53,577 nucleotides of DNA from Azospirillum sp. B4. Lineage in GTDB: Bacteria; Pseudomonadota; Alphaproteobacteria; Azospirillales; Azospirillaceae. The position numbers were made by a program, and so were the translations under genes. Every line of letters begins with the position of its first letter. Positions within the stretch are counted from its first letter, which is position 1. Under the pieces are notes generated by a model. That model saw nothing but the letters and a program-made list of their open reading frames with translations. It was not told where the DNA came from and did not search any database. Location of the stretch: contig NZ_BACU01000486.1 of NCBI RefSeq assembly GCF_000333275.1, positions 1 to 53,577 on the forward strand, read 5' to 3'. Below are positions 11,657 to 19,974 of the stretch, piece by piece.

Positions 11657-12322
11657 ATGACAGCGGGCGCCGACGCCAAGGCCGACACCCAGGCTGCCGC
11701 CGCTTCCGCCGCCGACAGGCCCCACAAGGTCTCCGACATCCTGCAGGCGCTGGCGGCGGACCAGTCTCGCGACCGCATCGCCATCGCCGACCTGCTGGCG
11801 GCGTTGCGCGACCGGGCGGTGGGGGCGCTGATCTTTGTCTTCGCCGTGCCCAACGTCCTGCCCACGCCACCCGGCACCTCCGCCGTCCTGGGATTGCCGC
11901 TGGTGTTCCTGACGGCGCAGCTGATGCTGGGCCGCCCGCCCTGGCTGCCCCGCTTCATTGCCGGCCGGTCGCTGGCGCGCAAGGACTTCGCCGCCCTGAT
12001 GACCAAGGTGGCGCCCTGGCTGGCCAAGGCGGAACGCATGCTGAAGCCCCGCGTGGGTGTGCTGACCCGTCCGCCGGTGGAATACGCGGTGGGGGCGGTC
12101 TGCTTCCTGCTGGCGCTGATCCTGTTCCTGCCCATACCGCTGGGCAACATGCTGCCCGCCCTGGCCATCTGCCTGGTGGCCCTGGGCGTGCTGGAACGGG
12201 ATGGCGTGTGGGTGCTGCTGGGCCTGGGCACGGCGGTCGCGGCCGTGACCATCGTCTGGGGCGTGCTGCTGGCCTTGCTGAAAAGCGGCCTGTTCCTGCT
12301 GGAACACGCGTTGGGCATCTGA
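11657..12322 (+). CDS. ExoD-family membrane protein (exopolysaccharide synthesis)
   Basis: About 221 residues. A soluble N-terminus (KVSDILQALAADQSRDRIAIADLL) is followed by the ExoD pattern RAVGALIFVFAVPNVLPTPPGTS, then several hydrophobic helices (LGLPLVFLTAQLML, AVCFLLALILFLPIPLGNMLPA, VLLGLGTAVAAVTIVWGVLL). ExoD was described in Sinorhizobium for exopolysaccharide production and alkali tolerance; the molecular activity is unknown. The start at 11657 is chosen because AGGA lies five bases upstream; ATG 11645 is an alternative. The gene ends five bases before the stop codon of the convergent hypothetical gene. Confidence 0.85.
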   Translation: MTAGADAKADTQAAAASAADRPHKVSDILQALAADQSRDRIAIADLLAALRDRAVGALIFVFAVPNVLPTPPGTSAVLGLPLVFLTAQLMLGRPPWLPRFIAGRSLARKDFAALMTKVAPWLAKAERMLKPRVGVLTRPPVEYAVGAVCFLLALILFLPIPLGNMLPALAICLVALGVLERDGVWVLLGLGTAVAAVTIVWGVLLALLKSGLFLLEHALGI

Positions 12323-12327
12323 CGCCG

Positions 12328-13422
12328 TCAATGAGTGCCGGCTGCCGACTTCTCGATGCGGTTGATGTGGTCCAGGCCGGGCAGGATTTCGGAACGCACG
12401 AATTCCACCCGCTTCATGGGCCCGCCGCCGCCGTGGGGGAAGCGGGCCTTCCATAGGGCCATCTTCACCGCCAGGCCGCACAGCACGCCGCCGATGGTGA
12501 CATGGTGGGCGGAAATCTGGGCGCGGACGGAGCGGAAGCTGTCGGCGTTGATGTCGTGCCAGAAATCCTTGCTGCGGCGATCGAAAGCCTCGAACCGCCC
12601 GGTGATGGAGGTGGTGATGCCCGTCAGCATGCGCATGACCTCGCCGATCATCTTCATCAGCAGGCGGTCGCGGGTGACCATCTCGCTCTTAGTCGCCTCA
12701 CTCACCCAGGCCATGAAGCGCTGCACCTCCGGCACCAGGCCATCCAGGCAGCTGCGGAAATAGGCCAGCGACAGGAAGACGTCGCCATACTCCTCCAGGA
12801 AGTTGGGGATGTCCTGAAGCTGCACGTTCAGCTTCTGCGACAGCAGCGTCAGGTTGCGCAGCGCCTCTTCCCGGTCGGGGTTGGCCAGCAGGGCGAACAG
12901 GTCGGCGATGTCGTTGATGGGCCGCTGCTCCGATCCGTAGACCTGCTGGATCAGGGGCAGGGTGAAATCCCGCATATAGGTCGTCAGCTCCAGCCGCTTG
13001 CCGGCTGACAGGCGCAGGTAGTTCACGTCCTCGACCGGAATGCCCAGGCGGCGCAGCTCGATGCGCAGACTGTAGACGTCGTAGCTGTTCAGCTGCGTCA
13101 GGCGGTGGATCTGCGCCATGTCGCTGCGCATCTCCTTGCCGTGTGACGGGTACAGGGTGGCCAGGTGTTCCGGGTTGACCTGGCCGCTGCCGGCCGCGCG
13201 GTCCTGGAACACCTCCACCACCGTTTCCAGCCGGGCGTTCTTGATCAGGCGGGCCCGTTTCAGGCCTGGCGTCTGGACGGGGATCATGCCCAGCGGCAGG
13301 ATATGCAGCGCGTCGCGGTCGGCGTCGTCGAACAGTACTTCATCGGCCAGCGCCGCGGCGACCCCGGACGGGACGTCGTCGGTGGCGATCTCACTGTCGG
13401 CAGGGGCGGGCATGGACGTCAA
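12328..13422 (-). CDS. Conserved hypothetical protein, helical
   Basis: 364 residues with no signal peptide and no motif I can name. The protein is rich in predicted helices, with regular charged/hydrophobic spacing (for example EALRNLTLLSQKLNVQLQDIPNFLEEYG). Near the C-terminus is one possible hydrophobic stretch, VTIGGVLCGLAVKMALWKARF, which may be a re-entrant or membrane-associated helix. Clean codon use and absence of repeats support a real gene. It is convergent with the exoD-like gene and divergent from the GAF histidine kinase, with about 300 bp between. The function is unknown; a membrane-tethered regulatory role is only a guess. Confidence 0.75.
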   Translation of the reverse strand: MTSMPAPADSEIATDDVPSGVAAALADEVLFDDADRDALHILPLGMIPVQTPGLKRARLIKNARLETVVEVFQDRAAGSGQVNPEHLATLYPSHGKEMRSDMAQIHRLTQLNSYDVYSLRIELRRLGIPVEDVNYLRLSAGKRLELTTYMRDFTLPLIQQVYGSEQRPINDIADLFALLANPDREEALRNLTLLSQKLNVQLQDIPNFLEEYGDVFLSLAYFRSCLDGLVPEVQRFMAWVSEATKSEMVTRDRLLMKMIGEVMRMLTGITTSITGRFEAFDRRSKDFWHDINADSFRSVRAQISAHHVTIGGVLCGLAVKMALWKARFPHGGGGPMKRVEFVRSEILPGLDHINRIEKSAAGTH

Positions 13423-13721
13423 GGGGCGATCCAGACGGCAAAAGAACTTCGGTGGCGGCGCTTCCCGGCGGCCGCCCCAGCCCTGCGTCAGGTATAGACG
13501 ATGGAGAGCATGGTCAAGGGCGCCCTCTTGAGGATTTAACTATTACGCGGGCATGGCGGATTTCCCGGGCGTTCTGCCGCCTGAAGGGCGATACCCCACC
13601 CCCCAGGATATTTGCGCCGCCCCCTCGGGGTCGCATAAAGTGTCATACAGGCACAAGATGTGCGCCTAGGGGTCATTTCGCCAATGAGCTGCTCGCGGCA
13701 CAGACGGGTCGGGTGGGGACC

Positions 13722-16166
13722 ATGCGCCAGTCGGTGATCGGCGCCCTTTTCTTCCTGGCTGTTCTGCAGCTGGGCATGGCCGCCCTGGACATGCGGGTGG
13801 CCTGGACCCGCGCTCATGACGCGCAGGCGGGGCGCGCCCTGCTGGGCGCCGCCCGGGGACTGGTGACGGCCCTGGACGCCCAATCGGCGCAATGGACGGC
13901 ATCGGTTCTGGCGCTGGAGGCGCCGGGCGTGCCGGACGCGGCGACGGCGGAGGCGCTGGCGCACCAGCGGCGGCAGGCGGATTTGTCGCTGGATGCCGCG
14001 TTGGAAGGCTTGTCCGGCATGCCGGGTGCCGTGGCTTCCGGCTTGGCTGGCGACGCGCAGCGACTGGCTGGGGTGCGGCAGGAGTTGGCGGGTTTGCGCC
14101 GGGCCGTGGACCAGGCCCTGCACCAGGCCCAGGATGGGCGCGACCCCATCCTGCTGGCCAATTGGCTGGCGGGGGAACGGGCGCTGGCCACGGCGGAAGG
14201 CCGCCTGGCGCGCACCATCACGGCTGTTGCTGCTGCGGCCCTGCCCCATGAGGACGCCACCCTGGCGGCGGACGCGCTGGCCGTGCGCCGCGATGCCGAC
14301 ATCGCCTGGGCCGATCTCGCCCGGCGGGATGCGGCGCCCGGCCGTGCGCCCGGCGGCATGGCGCCGTTCCTGGCGGACTGGCCCACCGGCGCGCCCCGGC
14401 AGGATGACGGTCTGGCGGGGGCGGCGGCCGACTTCGGTGCCGTCCTGTCATCCCCGGATGCCTTGTCCGCACCCGGGCGGGCGGCCCAGGGCTTGGCCGC
14501 GCTGGCCGCCATCGGCGGCGTGGCTGACCGGGCGCTGGCCCGCTGGGCGCAGACGCCGGTTCCTTCCCCGGGATGGGCGGCGCTGCGGGCCGGTGCGCCG
14601 TTGGGGATGGCGGCCCTCGTCACCCTGGCCATCCTGTTCAGCCTGCGCCAAGGGGTGTTTCGCGCGGTATCGCGCACCGCCCGGATGATGCGCGACTTGG
14701 CGGAGGGGCAGGTGACCCAGGCGCCGACCCTGACGCCCAGCCTGGGGGGCGACCGGGTGGTGGCGGAGCTCCATGCGGCCCTTGCGCTCTACTGGTCTCA
14801 TGCCCGGCGGATCGAGCGGGAGACGCAACGGCGGGAACGGGCGGAACGCCTGCTGACGGTCGAGCGCAAGGTGCTGGGCATGACCGCCGGCCGCGCGCCC
14901 TTGTCGGCCGTGCTGTCGGCCCTCTGCTCCGGCATGGAGGCGGAGCTGGAGGGCGGCCTTTGCTCCATCGTGCTGTTGGGTGCGGAGGGCGGTCACATCC
15001 GCGCCGGTGCCGCCCCCAGCCTGCCCATGGCATACGTCCGGGCCATCGACGGGGTGCCCGTGGGGCCGGCCTCCGGATCCTGCGGCACGGCCATCCTGCG
15101 GCGCGAGCCGGTGATCGTGACCGACATCGCCAAGGATCCGCTGTGGCACGACTATCGTGAGGTCGCGGCGGCGGCGGGGCTGGCGGCTTGCTGGTCCCTG
15201 CCCATCATGGCCGGCGACGGCAACCCGCTGGGTGCCTTCGCCGTCTATTTCCGCACCCCCCGCTCGCCGGAAGGCTGGATGCTGGATCTGGCGCGCCGCG
15301 CCAGCCGTCTCGCCACGGTCGCCATCTCCGCCGAACGCGCGGCGGAGGAGGTGGAACGGGCGAAGGCCGCGGCCGAGCTGGGCAACCGCACCAAGACCGA
15401 GTTCCTGGCCAATATGAGCCATGAGCTGCGCACGCCCTTGAACGCCATCATCGGCTTCGCCGAGGTGCTGGAGAATGACCTGCGGCGCGTGCCGGAGCAG
15501 GCGACCAATACCGGCTACGCCGCCGACATCGTGGCCAGCGGTCGCCACCTGTTGGCCATCATCAACGACATCCTGGATGTCTCGAAGATGGAGGCGGGCA
15601 AGGTTGAGTTGCGTGAACGGGTGTGTGACGTGGCGGCGCTGGTGGCGGGGTGCGAGCGTATCGCCCGGGCGCGCGCCATGGAAAAGCGCATCGACCTGGT
15701 CATCGCCATGGCGCCCGGCCTGCCGCCCCTGCTGGCCGACGATGTGAAGATCAAGCAGATCCTGCTGAACCTGCTGTCCAACGCCGTGAAGTTCACCGAC
15801 AGCGGTGGCACCGTCTCGCTGACCGCCACCATCAACCCCGAGGCGCAGCTGGTCATCGCCGTCACCGACACCGGCATTGGCATCGCGGCGGAGGATCTGC
15901 CCAAGGTCTTCGTGCCGTTCCAGCAGATCGACAATGTCTACGCCCGCACCACGCAGGGCACCGGCCTGGGGCTGTCGCTGTCCAAGGGCTTGGCCGAACT
16001 GCACGGCGGCCGGTTGGACATCGTCTCGCAACTGGGCCAGGGAACCACCGTTTCCCTGGTCCTGCCCAGCCAGCGCCTGCTGACTGGCGGCTTGAGTGAC
16101 GACGCCCGCCCAGGCCTGCCCCCTGGCGCCCTGGCCGCGGCGCTGGGCGATCAGGCCGGGGCCTGA
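13722..16166 (+). CDS. Membrane-bound GAF sensor histidine kinase
   Basis: 814 residues. A transmembrane helix at about 5-24 and another at about 287-308 (MAALVTLAILFSLRQGVF) flank an Ala-rich helical periplasmic domain of about 260 residues. A HAMP-like linker and coiled coil (RIERETQRRERAERLL) lead to a GAF domain (about 390-545, SGSCGTAILRREPVIVTDIA), then HisKA with H567 in SHELRTPLNAI, and an HATPase domain (LLNLLSNAVKFTD, DTGIGIA, GTGLGLSLSKGL). There is no receiver domain, so the partner regulator is elsewhere. The longer frame from 13452 is rejected: its first 90 residues lack domain character, while ATG 13722 has a GGTGGGGA site and directly starts the membrane helix. A strong bidirectional hairpin terminator follows. 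Confidence 0.92.
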   Translation: MRQSVIGALFFLAVLQLGMAALDMRVAWTRAHDAQAGRALLGAARGLVTALDAQSAQWTASVLALEAPGVPDAATAEALAHQRRQADLSLDAALEGLSGMPGAVASGLAGDAQRLAGVRQELAGLRRAVDQALHQAQDGRDPILLANWLAGERALATAEGRLARTITAVAAAALPHEDATLAADALAVRRDADIAWADLARRDAAPGRAPGGMAPFLADWPTGAPRQDDGLAGAAADFGAVLSSPDALSAPGRAAQGLAALAAIGGVADRALARWAQTPVPSPGWAALRAGAPLGMAALVTLAILFSLRQGVFRAVSRTARMMRDLAEGQVTQAPTLTPSLGGDRVVAELHAALALYWSHARRIERETQRRERAERLLTVERKVLGMTAGRAPLSAVLSALCSGMEAELEGGLCSIVLLGAEGGHIRAGAAPSLPMAYVRAIDGVPVGPASGSCGTAILRREPVIVTDIAKDPLWHDYREVAAAAGLAACWSLPIMAGDGNPLGAFAVYFRTPRSPEGWMLDLARRASRLATVAISAERAAEEVERAKAAAELGNRTKTEFLANMSHELRTPLNAIIGFAEVLENDLRRVPEQATNTGYAADIVASGRHLLAIINDILDVSKMEAGKVELRERVCDVAALVAGCERIARARAMEKRIDLVIAMAPGLPPLLADDVKIKQILLNLLSNAVKFTDSGGTVSLTATINPEAQLVIAVTDTGIGIAAEDLPKVFVPFQQIDNVYARTTQGTGLGLSLSKGLAELHGGRLDIVSQLGQGTTVSLVLPSQRLLTGGLSDDARPGLPPGALAAALGDQAGA

Positions 16167-16181
16167 GGGAAGACGACAATA

Positions 16182-16216
16182 AAAAGGCCCGGAAGCGTGG
16201 GGCTTCCGGGCCTTTT
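16182..16216. terminator. Bidirectional intrinsic terminator
   Basis: A perfect 15-bp stem built from AAAAGGCCCGGAAGC and its complement, with loop GTGGG, starts 15 bases after the stop codon of the GAF kinase. It ends in a T-run on the plus strand, and the flanking A-run gives a T-run on the minus strand, so it can act in both directions. Confidence 0.88.
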
Positions 16217-16261
16217 CCCCGTCGCTTCAAGCGACGGACCAGGTCTCGTGAACCTCATACT

Positions 16262-16420
16262 AGCGGCACGAGATTTTGCCTCGTGCCGCTGTAGGACGCG
16301 ACTGCGTCCGCCGGAGCGAGCACCGCAGGGCGCAGCGAGGAAGCCCCAAGACACGCATAGGGGCCACGGATGTGGCCGCCCGGCGATTGAGGGGCATTTG
16401 AGCGGTCACGATCAAATGCC
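16262..16420 (-). repeat. Intergenic structured repeat, copy A, with flanking hairpins
   Basis: Copy A of a three-member family, inverted relative to copies B and C. The core (16291-16395) keeps two diagnostic stem-loops: GGACGC-GACT-GCGTCC (16294-16309) followed by CGCCGGAG, and GGCCAC-GGAT-GTGGCC (about 16363-16378) followed by GCCCGGCG and TTGAGGG. The middle is diverged. The core is flanked by two perfect hairpins: AGCGGCACGAG/CTCGTGCCGCT (16262-16290) and GGCATTTGA/TCAAATGCC (16393-16420), the latter eight bases from the stop codon of the decarboxylase. The stems differ from the other copies by paired changes. Confidence 0.75.
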
Positions 16421-16427
16421 GTTGGTA

Positions 16428-17558
16428 TCAGATGTAGTAGGACGCCAGCGGCGAGAAGCCGTTGAAGTTCACCGCTGAGTAGGTGGTGGTGTAGGCGCCG
16501 GTGGCCAGGATGTCGATCTTGTCACCGATGCGCAGGTCCACCGGCAGGCGGTACTCCGTCTTCTCGTACAGCACATCGGCGCTGTCGCAGGTGGGGCCGG
16601 CCAGGATGACCGGCTCGGCGTCACCACCGTCGTGGGGCGTCTGGATCTTGTACTTGATGGCCTCGTCCATGGTTTCGGCCAGGCCGCCGAATTTGCCGAT
16701 GTCCAGGTAGACCCAGCGGCGGTCGTCGCGGTGCGACTTGCGCGAGATCAGCACCACTTCCGAGCGGATGACGCCGGCGTTGCCCACCATGCTGCGGCCG
16801 GGCTCGATGATGGTTTCGGGCAGGCGGTTGCCGAAGTGCTTGCGCAGTGACGCCTCGATGGCGTTGCCGTATTCGCCTTCGCTGGGGATGTCCTTCAGGT
16901 AGCGGGTGGCGAAGCCGCCGCCCAGGTTCACCATGCGCAGCATCACGCCCTTTTCTTCCAGCGCGCGGAAGATCTCGGCGGTCTGGGCCAGGGCCTTGTC
17001 CCACTGGGTCAGGTCGCGCTGCTGCGAACCGACATGGAAGGAAACGCCATAGGGCACGACGTTCATGGTGGAGGCGGCCAGCAGCAGCTCCGTCGCCATC
17101 TCCGGCTCACAGCCGAACTTGCGCGACAGCGGCCAGTCGGCCCCCTCGCCGGAGGTCAGGATGCGGCAGAAGACGCGGGCGCCGGGGGCATGCTCCGCGA
17201 TCTTCTCCAGCTCTTCCAGGCTGTCGAAGGCGAACAGGCTGATGCCCAGGGCATAGGCGCGGGCGATGTCCGACGCCTTCTTGATGGTGTTGCCGAAGCT
17301 GATGCGGTCGGCGGTGGCGCCGGCGTCCAGGCAGTACTGGATTTCCGGCACGCTGGCGGTGTCGAAGCAGGAGCCGCGCTGGGCCAGCAGCTTCAGGATC
17401 TCGGCGGCGGGGTTGGCCTTCACGGCGTAGAAGATGCGGGCCTCGGGCAGGGCGTCGTGCAGGTTGGCGTAATTGTTCGCCACGACGTCCAGGTCGACCA
17501 CCAGGCAGGGGGTGGCAGGCGTGTTTTCAGCGAAAAAACGAGCGATCTTCTCGGTCAT
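16428..17558 (-). CDS. Ornithine (lysine/ornithine) decarboxylase, alanine-racemase fold
   Basis: A 376-residue PLP enzyme of the eukaryotic-like group IV decarboxylases, which makes putrescine (or cadaverine) from ornithine (or lysine). K47 in FYAVKANP binds PLP. SFHVGSQ supplies the His stacking on the cofactor, NLGGGFATRY and EPGRSMVGNAG bind phosphate, and GPTCDSADVLYE carries the active-site Cys and Asp contributed across the dimer. Start: ATG 17558 (MTEKIARFF), with GGAG about eight bases upstream. A TTG 18 bases further up opens the same frame but has no better site. The long upstream region holds strong hairpins and looks like an RNA leader. The gene is monocistronic. Confidence 0.93.
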   Translation of the reverse strand: MTEKIARFFAENTPATPCLVVDLDVVANNYANLHDALPEARIFYAVKANPAAEILKLLAQRGSCFDTASVPEIQYCLDAGATADRISFGNTIKKASDIARAYALGISLFAFDSLEELEKIAEHAPGARVFCRILTSGEGADWPLSRKFGCEPEMATELLLAASTMNVVPYGVSFHVGSQQRDLTQWDKALAQTAEIFRALEEKGVMLRMVNLGGGFATRYLKDIPSEGEYGNAIEASLRKHFGNRLPETIIEPGRSMVGNAGVIRSEVVLISRKSHRDDRRWVYLDIGKFGGLAETMDEAIKYKIQTPHDGGDAEPVILAGPTCDSADVLYEKTEYRLPVDLRIGDKIDILATGAYTTTYSAVNFNGFSPLASYYI

Positions 17559-17576
17559 CGACGACTCCGAGGCCAA

Positions 17577-17790
17577 AAGGCATATCAGGGGATGGATCGG
17601 GAATGGGGGCTTAACCGGGCAATGGCCCGGGTCCGTTCAGGCGTGCCAATAAAGCGGCCGGCCCAAACGGGTCAGATACTGGAGATATGCCCAGGCGGCG
17701 CCAGCTGCGCGCAAACCACCGGCCCGGTCTGACTTGAGACCGCCTGATCATGGCCCATCCAACTCTGCGTCAGAGCGGGGGCGGGGGATC
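17577..17790 (-). promoter_or_regulatory. Structured 5' leader of the ornithine decarboxylase gene (speF-motif candidate)
   Basis: On the minus strand upstream of the decarboxylase are at least two compact perfect hairpins: CGGTCT-CAAGTC-AGACCG (17725-17742) and CCGGGC-CATT-GCCCGG (17615-17630), with further GC-rich pairing between them. No credible protein gene fills the 200 bases. Alphaproteobacterial ornithine decarboxylase genes are known to carry a conserved leader, the speF motif in Rfam. Position and structure fit, but I did not verify the consensus, so the specific assignment is tentative. Confidence 0.5.
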
Positions 17791-18164
17791 GGGGAAAGGC
17801 GGGCGCGTGCCCACCGACAACAACATCAACCATCGTAGCCTCCAATTCGCCGCCTTGCTTAAGGGACGGACGAGGATACGCGTTACGTCGTTGCATAACC
17901 CTCAGGTGGAACCATTCCGCCCGGGGCCATAGGCACGTGCGCTGCGACTGAGCGCTATATAAGATGGAAAGCGGGGGTTGCCCAGCGTTTTTTTCAGGGG
18001 GAAAACGCCCCTGCGGCGCCATGGCGCAAACACCCCGCCGCGGGCTCGGCCGTCCCGTTTTTCGCGCGGCGCCCCGCGGTTTCCACCGGGTGCGGGGGGT
18101 ACAGGCACAAATCTCAATTTCGCCATTTTTGCGGCCCAAATTGGCCATGTCGCGGTGGCCTTAT

Positions 18165-18321
18165 GCGCATAGAGGACGACGCGACGTGACCCCCTGCCGG
18201 GGTCGGAAGCCCCTCCCGCCCGGTCTCCCCCGACCGGCCTACCGGAGGTGTCCTCTCCAGCCTGCCCCGGCTGGTCTACCAAACGGCCACCGCACCTGCC
18301 CCCCGCGGTGGCCGTTTTCTT
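18165..18321 (+). ncRNA. Candidate small RNA with four C-rich hairpin loops
   Basis: Four consecutive perfect stems have C-rich loops: GACCCC/GGGGTC with loop CTGCC (18188-18204); CCGGTC/GACCGG with loop TCCCCC (18220-18237); CCAGCC/GGCTGG with loop TGCCCC (18257-18274); and the terminator stem with loop ACCTGCCCCC (18281-18320). Between the first two lies GCCCCTCCCGCC. Unpaired C-rich segments are typical of alphaproteobacterial small RNAs that pair with Shine-Dalgarno sequences. No coding frame with normal codon use fits. The 5' end is not determined, so the start coordinate is approximate. Role inferred from structure. Confidence 0.6.
18281..18320 (+). terminator. Intrinsic terminator of the C-rich-loop RNA
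   Basis: The stem AACGGCCACCGC pairs with GCGGTGGCCGTT and is followed by TTTCTTTT. No protein gene ends just upstream, which supports a non-coding transcript ending here. Confidence 0.85.
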
Positions 18322-18330
18322 TTCAAGGTG

Positions 18331-18426
18331 CCTCAGGCGCCGGCGGGGCATCCGCCCCTTGGCTGTCCTCGATTTTCAGTCCGCTACGCTCCCCAAAAAT
18401 CTCCGGCGGCCGCAGTCGCGGCCTAG
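18331..18426 (+). repeat. Intergenic structured repeat, copy B
   Basis: Copy B runs from CCTCAGGCGCCGG to CGGCCTAG, 11 bases after the small-RNA terminator. It aligns with copy C (37694-37792) over its full length. Stem pairs differ in a compensating way: GGGGC-ATCC-GCCCC here versus GGCGC-ATCC-GCGCC in C; GATTTT/AAAATC versus GCGTTTC/GAAACGC; GGCCGC-AGTC-GCGGCC versus GGACGC-GGTC-GCGTCC. Loops and linkers such as TTGGCT, TCCTCG and CAGTCCGCT are kept. It lies about 100 bases upstream of ccmA. Confidence 0.8.
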
Positions 18427-18532
18427 TCGCTTCGCGTTTCAGCTGGCGGTCGAGCGATTGATCCAGCGCTTTGTGGTGCTGGGGGCGGCGGCCTATAGTC
18501 GGGCTCCCTTGCCGACTCCGAATCCCGGGCCC

Positions 18533-19201
18533 ATGACGTCTTCCTCTCCCTTCACCGGCCGCGACCTGCTGTGCCTGCGCGGTGGGCGCCTGGTGTTCCA
18601 GGACCTGGACTTCACCCTCGCTGCCGGCGGCTGCCTCACTCTGGTGGGCCCCAACGGCAGTGGCAAGTCCACCTTGCTGCGCCTGATGGCCGGATTGCTG
18701 AAGCCGTTGCGCGGCACCATCGCCTGGGACGGTGTCGCCCTGGCCCAGGACCCGGAGGCGCACCGTGCCCGCCTGCACTATGTCGGCCATCTGGATGCGG
18801 TGAAGGCCAGCTTCACCTGCCGGGAGATTCTGTCCTTCTGGGCGGGGGTGCGCGGAGTCGCCGACCGGGCGGCGGTCGACCGGGCGCTGGCCGCATTCGC
18901 CATTGATACCATCGCCGACGTGCCCGGCCGCTTCCTGTCGGCCGGCCAGCGCCGGCGCCTGTCGCTCGCCCGCCTGGTGGCCGCACCGGCGCCGCTGTGG
19001 CTGCTGGATGAACCCACCGTGGGCCTGGACCGCGCCTCGGTCGCCCTGCTGGAAGGCGCCATCGCCCGCCACCGCGCCGATGGTGGGCGGGTGGTGCTGT
19101 CCACCCACATCGACCTCGCCACCCCCGGCGGCGCCGTCCTGGACCTGGCGGCGTTCGCGCCGGCCGAGGATGACGAAGACGGGGCGGAGGACGCCGCCTG
19201 A
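18533..19201 (+). CDS. ccmA: Heme exporter ABC ATPase CcmA
   Basis: 222 residues. Walker A GPNGSGKSTLLRLMAG, signature LSAGQRRRLSLARL, Walker B LWLLDEPTVGLD and the switch His in VVLSTHIDLA mark an ABC ATPase of the CcmA type. With CcmB and CcmC it forms the inner-membrane complex that releases holo-CcmE for heme transfer to cytochromes c. The long frame opening at 18248 is rejected because it runs through the terminator and repeat; ATG 18533 gives MTSSSPFTGRDLLCLRG. The stop overlaps the start of ccmB by one base, so the two are translationally coupled. This is the first gene of ccmABCDEFGHI. Confidence 0.96.
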   Translation: MTSSSPFTGRDLLCLRGGRLVFQDLDFTLAAGGCLTLVGPNGSGKSTLLRLMAGLLKPLRGTIAWDGVALAQDPEAHRARLHYVGHLDAVKASFTCREILSFWAGVRGVADRAAVDRALAAFAIDTIADVPGRFLSAGQRRRLSLARLVAAPAPLWLLDEPTVGLDRASVALLEGAIARHRADGGRVVLSTHIDLATPGGAVLDLAAFAPAEDDEDGAEDAA

Positions 19202-19857
19202 TGCTGCGCCTTATCCTGCGTGACCTGCGCCTGGTGCTGCGCCAGGGCAGCGACGCCACCGCCGCCCTGATGTTCTTCGTGCTGTGCGTGGTGCTGTTCC
19301 CCTTCGGTGTCGGGCCGGAGCCCAACGTCCTGATGCGCATCGCCCCTGGCGTGTTGCTGATCGCCGCGCTGCTCGCGGCGCTGTTGTCCATGGAGCGCCT
19401 GTTCCAGGGGGATTTCGAGGATGGCAGCCTGGAACTGCTGCTGCTGTCGCCCTTGCCGGCGGAAGGGGTGGCGGTGGCCAAGGTCGCGGCCCACTGGCTG
19501 GTGACGGGCGTGCCGCTGATGATCGTGGCGCCACTGCTGGCCTTGTTGCTGCGCATGCCCGTGGACCAGTTGGGCCTGCTGGTGGGCACGCTGGCGCTGG
19601 CCACGCCGCTGCTCAGCCTCATCGGGGCCGTGGGGGCGGCGCTGACCCTGGGGGCCCGGCGCAGCGGCGTGCTGCTGCCCCTGCTGGTGCTGCCCCTCTA
19701 CATCCCCGTGTTGATCTTCGCCGCCGCCGGGCTGGACGCCGGCCTGTCCGGCCTGTCGCCCCGGCCCCACCTGCTGCTGCTGGGCGGCATGCTGTGCGGA
19801 GCGTTGGTTCTGGCCCCGCTGGCCATCGCCGCGGCACTCCGGGCGGCCCATGAGTGA
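19201..19857 (+). CDS. ccmB: Heme exporter membrane subunit CcmB
   Basis: A 218-residue integral membrane protein with six predicted helices (for example AALMFFVLCVVLFPFGVG, GVLLPLLVLPLYIPVLIFAAAG). The N-terminus MLRLILRDLRLVLRQGSD and the motif EDGSLELLLLSPLP are typical of CcmB. It partners with the ATPase CcmA, with which it overlaps by one base, and with CcmC. The complex acts in the inner membrane to cycle CcmE. The stop at 19857 is followed by a 117-bp gap before ccmC, the only sizeable gap near the start of the operon. Confidence 0.96.
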   Translation: MLRLILRDLRLVLRQGSDATAALMFFVLCVVLFPFGVGPEPNVLMRIAPGVLLIAALLAALLSMERLFQGDFEDGSLELLLLSPLPAEGVAVAKVAAHWLVTGVPLMIVAPLLALLLRMPVDQLGLLVGTLALATPLLSLIGAVGAALTLGARRSGVLLPLLVLPLYIPVLIFAAAGLDAGLSGLSPRPHLLLLGGMLCGALVLAPLAIAAALRAAHE

Positions 19858-19974
19858 CGGGCGGCGGGTGGGCCAATCCATCGATTCGCCCCCTAAACCA
19901 TTAGGCCTGATCCATATCAATTTACCGTGTATCCCGGTGGCAAAGGCCGGTCGGCGTGATACATAACGGGGGCC

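Noticed and set aside
13452-13721. N-terminal extension of the GAF kinase by 90 residues
   Set aside because: Composition is non-coding, and ATG 13722 has a good ribosome site directly before the first membrane helix.
17672-18351. Overlapping minus-strand protein frames upstream of the ornithine decarboxylase gene
   Set aside because: Arg/Pro-rich composition without family features; the region is better explained by RNA leader and sRNA structures.
18248-18532. N-terminal extension of CcmA
   Set aside because: It would run through the sRNA terminator and the structured repeat; CcmA homologues start at the later Met.
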